A DNA stretch of 64,000 nt, from NCBI RefSeq assembly GCF_018918025.1, contig NZ_JAHLPT010000001.1, positions 62,001 to 126,000 of the forward strand, read 5' to 3'. This DNA comes from Oscillibacter sp. MSJ-31. GTDB taxonomy: Bacteria; Bacillota; Clostridia; Oscillospirales; Oscillospiraceae. Below the pieces are notes generated by a model, which worked only from the letters and a program-made list of their open reading frames with translations, searched no databases and was not told the DNA's origin. This document shows, in pieces, positions 51,881-58,153 of the stretch. A program made the translations under genes and the position numbers. How positions within the stretch are numbered: position 1 is the first letter of the stretch; each line of letters starts with the position of its first letter.

Positions 51881-52693
51881 TTAACCCTCCAATTCCTTCA
51901 AAGCCTGATCGCGCTGCTCGGCGTTGGGCGCCTTGCCGTGCCAGCCGACTTGATTTTCCATGAACGAAACGCCCTTGCCCTTGACCGTGTGGGCGAGGAT
52001 CGCCTTGGGCTTGCCGGGCATCGTCGGCTTCGAGAGCGCGGCCTCCACCGCGTCGAGATCGTTGCCGTCCGGCAGCTCCACCACGTCGAAGCCGAAGGCG
52101 CGCAGCTTTGCGCCGAGGTCGCCGAGGCTCATGACCTGATCGTTTGAGCCGTCGATCTGCAAGCCGTTGTTGTCGATGATGATGGTGAGGTTGTCCAGCT
52201 TATAGTGGGCGGCGGCCATGTAAGCCTCCCAGATCTGCCCCTCCTGACTCTCGCCGTCGCCGACGAGGGCAAAGACCTTCGTATCCTTGCCGAGGTGCTT
52301 CGCGCCGAGCGCCATGCCGACGGCGATGGACACGCCCTGACCGAGCGAGCCGGTGGAGGCGTCCACGCCCGGGACCTTCTTGGCGTCGGGGTGGCCCTGC
52401 AGAATGGAGTGGAGCTGACGGAAGTTCGCGTACTCATCGCGGGAGATGAAGCCCTTGGCGGCAAGCACCGCGTAATAGCACGGCGCCGCGTGGCCCTTGG
52501 AGAGCACAAAGCGGTCGCGGTCGGGATCGTGCGGATTGCTGGGATCGACGCGCATGTGGTTGAAGAAAACGCTGGTCATCAGCTCGACGGCCGAAAGGGA
52601 GCCGCCGGGATGGCCGCTGCCGGCATTGGCCGTCATCGTGATGATGTCGCGGCGCACCTGACGGCAGACCTTGGAAAGCTCTTGCGTGTTCAT
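51881..52693 (-). CDS. Transketolase, N-terminal subunit
   Basis: TPP-binding half of the split transketolase, 270 residues. Visible motifs: 'MTANAGSGHPGGSLSAVELM', 'RFVLSKGHAAPCYYAVLA', 'GSLGQGVSIAVGMALGAK' and the TPP/Mg motif 'VFALVGDGESQEGQIWEAYMAAAHYKLDNLTIIIDNNGLQ' (GDG...NN, abbreviated). AAGGAGG precedes the ATG; the C-terminal subunit follows. Confidence 0.95.
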   Translation of the reverse strand: MNTQELSKVCRQVRRDIITMTANAGSGHPGGSLSAVELMTSVFFNHMRVDPSNPHDPDRDRFVLSKGHAAPCYYAVLAAKGFISRDEYANFRQLHSILQGHPDAKKVPGVDASTGSLGQGVSIAVGMALGAKHLGKDTKVFALVGDGESQEGQIWEAYMAAAHYKLDNLTIIIDNNGLQIDGSNDQVMSLGDLGAKLRAFGFDVVELPDGNDLDAVEAALSKPTMPGKPKAILAHTVKGKGVSFMENQVGWHGKAPNAEQRDQALKELEG

Positions 52694-52732
52694 GGAAGAC
52701 CTCCTTGCAAAATTTCATTCGCTCAATTTGAC

Positions 52733-52761
52733 AGTATACCGAAATATGGACGCAAAGTCAA
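52733..52761 (-). promoter_or_regulatory. Sigma-A promoter for transketolase genes
   Basis: On the minus strand: TTGACT (52756-52761), 17-nt spacer, TATACT (52733-52738). Confidence 0.85.
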
Positions 52762-52832
52762 TTCATTCCTACGACATATTGTGGCCGATTTTCGCCTTTT
52801 TGCATACATTGGGAGAGGGGAGGGGAGAGGCC

Positions 52833-53339
52833 ATGCTCGCTTTACTGCCATATGACCGCGCCGCGGCAGTGCGCTATGCGCACCTTTGGGCCTACGGGCG
52901 CAATCCGCGCTATTACGACTACGAAGGCATCGGCGGCGACTGCACGAATTTTGCGTCCCAATGCATCTATGCCGGTGCGGGTGTGATGAACGACACGCCG
53001 ACCTTTGGCTGGTACTACATCAATGCCAACGACAAAGCGCCCGCGTGGACGGGCGTGGAGTATCTCTACAATTTTCTCAAGCGCCGCACGCCGTCCGCCG
53101 GCCCGTTCGCAGGGGAAGTCTCACCGGAGCGCATCCGGCCGGGCGATATCGTGCAGCTCTCGTTCGACGGCGCCGACTGGCAGCATTCGCCGGTCGTCGT
53201 GGCGGCGGACCGTCCGCGCAGCTATTCGGACATCCTCGTCGCCGCGCACAGCTTCGACGCCGATGACCGCCCGCTGTCCACCTATGAATTTGTCCGTGCG
53301 CGCTTCCTGCACATCGGCGGCGTATACCGGCAGGGATGA
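52833..53339 (+). CDS. Amidase-domain (PF12671-like) protein
   Basis: 168-residue protein matching the putative amidase domain family common in sporulating clostridia. It has 'YDRAAAVRYAHLWAYGRNPRYYDYEGIGGDCTNFASQCIYAGAG' with the catalytic Cys in GDCTNFASQ (near residue 37; motif abbreviated), 'WYYINANDKAPAWTGVEYLYNFL', 'IRPGDIVQLSFDGADWQHSPVVV' with the likely catalytic His. No signal peptide from this start (GGGGAGAGG upstream); a longer frame would overlap the tkt start region and is less likely. Substrate could be a peptide of the wall or spore coat. Divergent from transketolase. Confidence 0.82.
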   Translation: MLALLPYDRAAAVRYAHLWAYGRNPRYYDYEGIGGDCTNFASQCIYAGAGVMNDTPTFGWYYINANDKAPAWTGVEYLYNFLKRRTPSAGPFAGEVSPERIRPGDIVQLSFDGADWQHSPVVVAADRPRSYSDILVAAHSFDADDRPLSTYEFVRARFLHIGGVYRQG

Positions 53340-53341
53340 TT

Positions 53342-53369
53342 GAAAGAGACGGAATGCTCCGTCTCTTTC
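53342..53369. terminator. Hairpin between convergent amidase and xer genes
   Basis: 12-bp perfect stem GAAAGAGACGGA / TCCGTCTCTTTC with ATGC loop; T-rich on the plus side (TCATTTTTC), weak on the minus side. Confidence 0.7.
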
Positions 53370-54389
53370 TCATTTTTCTGTTTCATTTTTCTTCGGCGGC
53401 TTCACGCGTGACAAGGGATTTGCCTTTGCAGCAACGCGCAGCGCCTCGTTGTCGATATGCGTGTAGATCTCCGTCGTATTAAGGTGCTCGTGGCCCAGAA
53501 CCTCCTGCACGGCCTTGACGTCCACGCCGTTTTGCAGCATCAGCGTCGCCGCCGTATGGCGCAGCTTGTGCGCGGAATACTGCGTCGAGTCGAGTCCGGC
53601 CTCGCTCAAGTGCTTTTTCACCAGCGCGTGGACCGTCGAGCGGCTGACGCGCTCGTTGCGGGAGGAGAGGAAGAGAGCATTCTGATCGCGCCCGACGATG
53701 GGGCGGCGCACGGCGAGATAGCCGTTGAGCGCCTCCTTGCACGCGTCGTTGAGGTAGACGACGCGCACCTTGTTGCCCTTACCGAGCACGCGCAGCGCGT
53801 CGTCCTGAATGTCCGTGGTGCTGAGCGCGCAGAGCTCGGAAATACGCAGGCCGCAGTTCAGAAAGAGCGTCAGGATGCAGTAATCCCGCTCACGGTTCTG
53901 TCCGTCCACCGAGGACAACAGCTGCACGCTTTCTTCTAAGGTGAGGTATTTCGGCAGCGTTTTCTTGAGCTTCGGCGAATCGAGGTCCTTGACCGGATTT
54001 TCCTTGATTAGGTGGACTTTGTTGGTCAAATACTTGTAAAAAGAGCGGATTGTTGCGATTTTACGCGCTCTGGAGGCAGCGTTGAGACCATAGCCGGAGG
54101 CGTCGCTGTTCTGATGCAGTACGCGCTCGCGGCTCAGATAGGTCATATAGCCGTAGATGTCCGTGAGCGTGACGGAGGACACGAAATCGAGGTCGACGTC
54201 CATGATGGATATTTCATTCAGCTCCAGGCCGCGCAGCGATGGGTCGCGCGTCTGCTTGAGATAACGGAAAAAATTCCGCAGATCGAGAAAGTATTCGTCC
54301 ACGGTTTTTCGGGAGTGCGCCTTGATCGTTTCATGGTAGGAAAGAAAGTCGCGCAGGATCGGCGGCGCTTCGGTACGGTAATCGTTCAT
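53370..54389 (-). CDS. xerC: Tyrosine recombinase, XerC-like
   Basis: 339-residue recombinase with a core-binding domain (~1-150, longer than XerD by an insert) and a catalytic domain with Arg in 'CGLRISELCAL', Lys in 'LGKGNKVRVVYL', 'HKLRHTAATLMLQNG' (HxxR), 'LGHEHLNTTEIYTHID' with His and the Tyr nucleophile, and a Lys-rich tail. Likely the XerC partner of the XerD at 24654; a mobile-element integrase is less likely because no element genes adjoin. The ribosome site is weak. A large AT-rich palindrome lies upstream. Confidence 0.85.
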   Translation of the reverse strand: MNDYRTEAPPILRDFLSYHETIKAHSRKTVDEYFLDLRNFFRYLKQTRDPSLRGLELNEISIMDVDLDFVSSVTLTDIYGYMTYLSRERVLHQNSDASGYGLNAASRARKIATIRSFYKYLTNKVHLIKENPVKDLDSPKLKKTLPKYLTLEESVQLLSSVDGQNRERDYCILTLFLNCGLRISELCALSTTDIQDDALRVLGKGNKVRVVYLNDACKEALNGYLAVRRPIVGRDQNALFLSSRNERVSRSTVHALVKKHLSEAGLDSTQYSAHKLRHTAATLMLQNGVDVKAVQEVLGHEHLNTTEIYTHIDNEALRVAAKANPLSRVKPPKKNETEK

Positions 54390-54450
54390 GAGCTTTCACA
54401 AAAACAGCTGTCGTTCAAAGTGGGGGACCTCGATCGACCTAAAGATATAA

Positions 54451-54476
54451 TTGAACAAAATAAAAATTTTGTTCAA
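54451..54476. repeat. 26-bp palindrome upstream of xerC
   Basis: Perfect 11-bp arms TTGAACAAAAT (54451-54461) and ATTTTGTTCAA (54466-54476) around AAAA. Very AT-rich, 62 bp before the xerC start codon. Neither side has a T-run, and it does not match the LexA box spacing. Confidence 0.6.
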
Positions 54477-54533
54477 AAGAGGGTAGCCATAAAACGGTTT
54501 TTGCTGTTTTTGCGTTTCTCCTTTCCGTAAGGA

Positions 54534-54561
54534 TTAACTGCTTAAAGGCATTGAGTATACT
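54534..54561 (+). promoter_or_regulatory. Promoter for Cys-rich peptide gene
   Basis: TTAACT (54534-54539), 16-nt spacer, TATACT (54556-54561). Confidence 0.55.
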
Positions 54562-54645
54562 GAAGATTCAAAAAACGGTTTAATCCGTCGCTCCTTCGCG
54601 CAAACTATTTCCGAGAAAACTTTTCATTGGAAAGGGTCTGATCGA

Positions 54646-54891
54646 ATGAGCGAGCTTTTCTGTCATGCCAACTGCGTGTTCCAGTCCGGCGGACGCTGCG
54701 GCTTCAAGTATTCCACAGCCTGCGGGATGCCGTCGTGCCGCAGCAACGCCTGCGTACACTATATCCCGCGCTCTGCGGTCAGCGGCGTTACGACCTCGCC
54801 AGCACGCGCAGCGCTTCACCGACATTCTGCACCTCCGTCAGCTTCAGGCCGTCCGGACGTCCAAGACGGTTCCCATGCTGCTTTGGAATGA
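54646..54891 (+). CDS. Small Cys-rich protein overlapping radA antisense
   Basis: The first ~41 residues look real: cysteines at 6, 10, 18, 26, 31 and 36 in the pattern C-x3-C-x7-C-x7-C-x4-C-x4-C, ending VHYIPR, like small zinc-binding-type peptides of clostridia. AAAGGG lies 9 nt before the ATG and a promoter is 85 nt upstream. After residue ~47 the frame runs antisense through the last 104 bp of radA, giving a Ser/Ala/Pro-rich tail without recognisable features, so the original stop may have been lost. Function not known. Confidence 0.5.
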   Translation: MSELFCHANCVFQSGGRCGFKYSTACGMPSCRSNACVHYIPRSAVSGVTTSPARAALHRHSAPPSASGRPDVQDGSHAALE

Positions 54892-56152
54892 TGCACTCCG
54901 TGAAGCCGAGCCGCCGCACCTCGCTGAGCCGTTGCGACAGATTGTTCACGTTCCTTAACTCGCCGGTCAGACCGACCTCGCCGATGGCGGCGACCTGCGC
55001 GCCGATGGGCTTGTCGAGATAGCTCGACGCCAGCGCCAGAATGGCCGCGAGATCGGCGGCAGGCTCGTCCAGCGTCAGACCGCCGATGATGTTCAGATAC
55101 GCGTCGCACTGTGACACCTTGAGCTGTCCGCGCTTTTCCAGCACCGCCAGCAGCATCGCCGCGCGGTTGTAGTCAAAGCCGTTGCTCGTGCGCCGCGGCG
55201 TCGGGTACGACGAGCTTGCCAGCAGCGCCTGGATCTCCGCGAGCACGGGCCGCGCGCCCTCCATCACGCAGGTCACGCAGGTGCCCGGCGCGTCGGCAGG
55301 ACGGCCGGAGAGCAGCATTTCCGAGGGATTTTCGACCTCAATGAGACCGTCGTTTTCCATCTCAAAGACGCCGATCTCATTCGTCGCGCCGAAGCGGTTC
55401 TTCGCCGCGCGGAGGATGCGGTAGGTCATGTGCTGGTCGCCCTCGAAATAGAGCACGCAGTCCACCATGTGCTCGAGCACCTTGGGGCCGGCAATGGAGC
55501 CCTCCTTGTTGACGTGGCCGATCACAAACACCGTGATGCCCTGCCCCTTGGCGAGCTGCATGAGCGTCATCGTGCAGTCCTTGACCTGACTGACGCTGCC
55601 CGCGGGCGAATCCAGCTCCTCGTTGTAGAGCGTCTGGATGGAGTCCACGATCAGAATGTCCGGCGCTTCCTCGCTGACACATTCGAGCACGTCGCCGAGA
55701 CAGGTCTCCGAGAGCACATAAAGGTTCCCGCTCGCGACCTTGAGCCGCTCGGCGCGCATCTTGAGCTGGTGCGGCGATTCCTCGCCGGATACATACAGGA
55801 CCTTGGCAAAGCGGCAGAGCTGACTGCAGATCTGCAGCATCAGCGTTGATTTGCCGATGCCCGGCGCGCCGCCGACGAGCACCAGCGAGCCCTTGACGGC
55901 TCCCCCGCCGAGCACACGGTCCAGCTCACCCATGCCGGTCGAAAAGCGCAGCTCCTGCTCGGTCTGCAGCTCGGCGATCGGATGCGCCTTGCTGCGCACG
56001 AGCGCCTTGGTGCGCCCCTTCCCTGCCGCCGACGCCTTTGGCGCGGCCTGCTCCACGATGGAATTCCATGCGCCGCAGGCCGGGCAGCGCCCCGCCCACT
56101 TTGCGGTCTCGTTGCCGCACTCGGTGCAGTAAAATACGGTTTTTGCCTTCAT
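54788..56152 (-). CDS. radA: DNA repair protein RadA
   Basis: RecA-like DnaB-type helicase that processes recombination branches. The 454-residue protein has an N-terminal C4 zinc finger 'YCTECGNETAKWAGRCPACGAW', Walker A 'VGGAPGIGKSTLMLQI' near residue 92, Walker B 'ILIVDSIQTLY', the RadA motif 'KNRFG', and a C-terminal Lon-like domain ('LDEPAADLAAILALASSYLDKPI', 'VGLTGELRNV'). ATG at 56152 follows GGGGAG; a longer start at 56194 is not needed. cwlD lies just upstream on the same strand (23 nt). Confidence 0.95.
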   Translation of the reverse strand: MKAKTVFYCTECGNETAKWAGRCPACGAWNSIVEQAAPKASAAGKGRTKALVRSKAHPIAELQTEQELRFSTGMGELDRVLGGGAVKGSLVLVGGAPGIGKSTLMLQICSQLCRFAKVLYVSGEESPHQLKMRAERLKVASGNLYVLSETCLGDVLECVSEEAPDILIVDSIQTLYNEELDSPAGSVSQVKDCTMTLMQLAKGQGITVFVIGHVNKEGSIAGPKVLEHMVDCVLYFEGDQHMTYRILRAAKNRFGATNEIGVFEMENDGLIEVENPSEMLLSGRPADAPGTCVTCVMEGARPVLAEIQALLASSSYPTPRRTSNGFDYNRAAMLLAVLEKRGQLKVSQCDAYLNIIGGLTLDEPAADLAAILALASSYLDKPIGAQVAAIGEVGLTGELRNVNNLSQRLSEVRRLGFTECIIPKQHGNRLGRPDGLKLTEVQNVGEALRVLARS

Positions 56153-56174
56153 GGGGTCTCCCCTTTTCTGTTTC

Positions 56175-56903
56175 TTATGCTGCCGCTTGCCCACCGGCGA
56201 GTCCCGCGAGAAAGCCGGCGGCGACGGTCACAGCCAGCTTGCGCTGATAGTCCGTCTCGCAGAGCCTTGCGGCCTCCTCCGCGTTGGAGAGAAAGCCGCA
56301 CTCGACCAGCACCGCGGGACAGCTGATGTTTTTCATCAGATAAACGCTTTTGTCAATGACCTTCCGGCTTTTCTCGTTTCCCGGGTTCACCGCCGCGTTG
56401 AGCGCGACCTGTACGCTCTCGGCGAGCGCCTCGCTGCCCTCCGTGCGGGCGTGGAACGCCTGCGCGCCGTGGACGCGCCGCGAGGCCGGAAGGCTGTTCT
56501 GGTGGATGCTCAAAAGCACGGCGTTCGGCGTCTCGTTCACCAGCGCAACACGGTTTTTAAGGTCGGAGGCCTTCTTCTCCCGCAGTGTTCTCGCGCCGTC
56601 GGAATAGATGGCGGCATCCTCCGTGCGGGTCAGCTTCGTCTCACAGCCGAGAAGGCGCAGCAGCGCGTCGAGATCCTGCGCGATGGCAAGATTGATGCCG
56701 CTTTCCGCCGTGCCGTCCGCCGCAACGGCGCCGCCGTCCTCCCCGCCGTGTCCCGCGTCAATGACGATCACGGGCGTTTCCGGGATCCCCTCCGGCCGAA
56801 AGACCGGTCGGGCTTCGCGCGTGAGTACGCCGCACAGCATGAAGGTGCCGCCCAGAACCAGGGCTGCGAATGCCAAAAATTTTTTACGCAGAAGAACGAT
56901 CAA
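56175..56903 (-). CDS. cwlD: N-acetylmuramoyl-L-alanine amidase CwlD
   Basis: Zinc amidase needed to make muramic-delta-lactam of the spore cortex. The 242-residue protein has an N-terminal membrane anchor/signal (~7-25), then Amidase_3 motifs 'VIVIDAGHGGEDGGA' (Zn His), 'ESGINLAIAQDL' (Zn Glu), 'LLSIHQNSL' (Zn His) and 'VLVECGFLSNAEEA' (catalytic Glu). The TTG start at 56903 fits GGGGTGA with perfect spacing; GTG at 56912 is an alternative. A longer open frame upstream crosses the promoter and the divergent cotJ start and is rejected. CwlD is assigned by size and context; a general Amidase_3 is possible. Confidence 0.85.
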   Translation of the reverse strand: MIVLLRKKFLAFAALVLGGTFMLCGVLTREARPVFRPEGIPETPVIVIDAGHGGEDGGAVAADGTAESGINLAIAQDLDALLRLLGCETKLTRTEDAAIYSDGARTLREKKASDLKNRVALVNETPNAVLLSIHQNSLPASRRVHGAQAFHARTEGSEALAESVQVALNAAVNPGNEKSRKVIDKSVYLMKNISCPAVLVECGFLSNAEEAARLCETDYQRKLAVTVAAGFLAGLAGGQAAA

Positions 56904-56961
56904 TTTCCTCACCCCGTGCAACGCTATGCGCGGGGACTTTTTTCTATTCTTCCATGGACAT

Positions 56962-56990
56962 ATTGTAGCAGACATCGGGCGGAAAGAAAA
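56962..56990 (-). promoter_or_regulatory. Promoter for cwlD
   Basis: Minus strand: TTTTCT (56985-56990), 17-nt spacer, TACAAT (56962-56967). Start near 56955 gives a ~50-nt leader. Confidence 0.6.
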
Positions 56991-57066
56991 GCCCTGTTTC
57001 CTCTTTTTTGCCGCGGCGTATACTGGTATGAGCGCAATGCTCAATGCCAAGAAGGAGGAGACCCAT

Positions 57067-57519
57067 TTGGAAAAGAACGATACGGCGGTGAAGATCTGCG
57101 GCACGACGGAGGGCCGTCTGCCGGGCAGCTGTGCGCCGCTGGCCTTTCCCTATGTTCCCGTGCAGTGCGACAACCCCGCACGCTATTCCCAGCAGGACGC
57201 TTTGCAGGCCGGCACGCTGTTCCCCGGCTTGAACCTGCCCTTCCACGCCGACATGGAGACCCGCTTCCCCGCCGCCAACACGGCGCTCAGCGAGCTGATG
57301 GCGCTTGACTTCGCCATCGACGAGCTGGGATTGTACCTCACCACGCACCGCGACGATCAGGAGGTGCTGGCGCTCTACTGGTCGTATATCAAGCTCGCGC
57401 GCGAGGGACGGGAGAAGTATCAGGAGAAGTACGGCCCGCTGCTTCAGACCGACCTGACGCCGGGCAGCTATAAGTGGCTCGATAATCCGTGGCCGTGGGA
57501 TCTGGGAGGGAACGACTGA
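57067..57519 (+). CDS. cotJA: Fused spore coat proteins CotJA-CotJB
   Basis: 150-residue single frame that joins two normally separate coat proteins. Residues 1-~66 are CotJA-like ('LAFPYVPVQCDNPARYSQQDALQAGTLFPGLNLPF', motif abbreviated); residues ~73-150 are CotJB-like ('ELMALDFAIDELGLYLTTHRDDQEVLALYW', 'KYQEKYGPLLQTDLTPGSYKWLDNPWPW', abbreviated). No stop, frameshift or ribosome site separates them. TTG start follows GGAGGAG at good distance. The stop overlaps the cotJC ATG (TGATG), so the order cotJA-cotJB-cotJC is kept with the first two merged. Located in the inner coat by analogy with Bacillus. Confidence 0.87.
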   Translation: MEKNDTAVKICGTTEGRLPGSCAPLAFPYVPVQCDNPARYSQQDALQAGTLFPGLNLPFHADMETRFPAANTALSELMALDFAIDELGLYLTTHRDDQEVLALYWSYIKLAREGREKYQEKYGPLLQTDLTPGSYKWLDNPWPWDLGGND

Positions 57520-58115
57520 TGTTTGTTTATGAAAAGAAATTGCAGTATCCGGTGAAGATCGCCAACCCCAACCCGAAGCTCGCCGCGGCGATCATCAGCC
57601 AGTACGGCGGCCCGGACGGCGAGCTCGGCGCTTCGCTGCGGTATCTGAGCCAGCGCTACTCAATGCCCTACCCCGAGCTCAAGGGCCTGCTGACCGATAT
57701 CGGTACCGAGGAGCTGGGGCATCTTGAGATGGTCGGCACCATCGTCCATCAGCTCACGCGGAACCTCACGGTAGATCAGATCAAGGAGGCCGGCTTCGAT
57801 ACCTATTTCGTCGACCACACGACCGGCGTGTTCCCGCAGTTCGCCTCCGGCTATCCGTGGTCGGCGGCGACGATGCAGGTCACGGGCGATACCATCGCCG
57901 ACCTCACCGAGGACCTCGCCGCCGAGCAGAAGGCGCGCGTGACCTACGATAACATCCTGCGCCTTTCCGACGATCCCGACGTCAACGACGTCATCAAGTT
58001 CCTGCGTGCGCGCGAGATCGTGCACTTCCAGCGCTTCGGCGAGGGGCTGCGGCTTGCCAAGGAAAAGCTCGGCGAGAAGAACGTCTACTTCGTCAACCCC
58101 AGCTTCGACCGATAA
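57519..58115 (+). CDS. cotJC: Spore coat manganese catalase-like protein CotJC
   Basis: 198-residue ferritin-like protein of the manganese catalase family, found in spore coats and likely to remove peroxide. Metal-site helices show 'EELGHLEMVGTIVHQL' (Glu and His, near residue 66) and 'EIVHFQRFGEGLRLA' (near residue 165); an additional Glu is in the first helix region 'YGGPDGELGASLRYLSQRYS'. Complete and well conserved. Translationally coupled to the CotJA-CotJB fusion. Confidence 0.94.
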   Translation: MFVYEKKLQYPVKIANPNPKLAAAIISQYGGPDGELGASLRYLSQRYSMPYPELKGLLTDIGTEELGHLEMVGTIVHQLTRNLTVDQIKEAGFDTYFVDHTTGVFPQFASGYPWSAATMQVTGDTIADLTEDLAAEQKARVTYDNILRLSDDPDVNDVIKFLRAREIVHFQRFGEGLRLAKEKLGEKNVYFVNPSFDR

Positions 58116-58121
58116 AGGAAC

Positions 58122-58149
58122 GGGAGGGCGTCCCTGCGGACGTCCTCCC
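58122..58149. terminator. Strong hairpin between convergent cotJC and regulator
   Basis: 12-bp stem GGGAGGGCGTCC / GGACGTCCTCCC (one G-T pair) with CTGC loop. No T-run, so it may act as a weak or factor-dependent terminator or protect transcript ends. Confidence 0.5.
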
Positions 58150-58153
58150 AATG

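Noticed and set aside
49860-51884. 674-codon plus-strand frame
   Set aside because: Antisense of fba and transketolase and runs through the tkt terminator and fba promoter; no family features.
52801-52812. Sigma-E promoter (CATACATT at 52803-52810) for the amidase-domain gene
   Set aside because: Good -10 match but no -35 at 13-15 nt; nearest ACATATT is 22 nt away.
53370-54389. Phage or transposon integrase
   Set aside because: No mobile-element genes, attachment repeats or composition change nearby; complete Xer-type protein fits XerC.
56904-57104. 67-residue N-terminal extension of CwlD
   Set aside because: Covers the cwlD promoter and the divergent cotJ start; unconserved; TTG at 56903 has ideal SD spacing.
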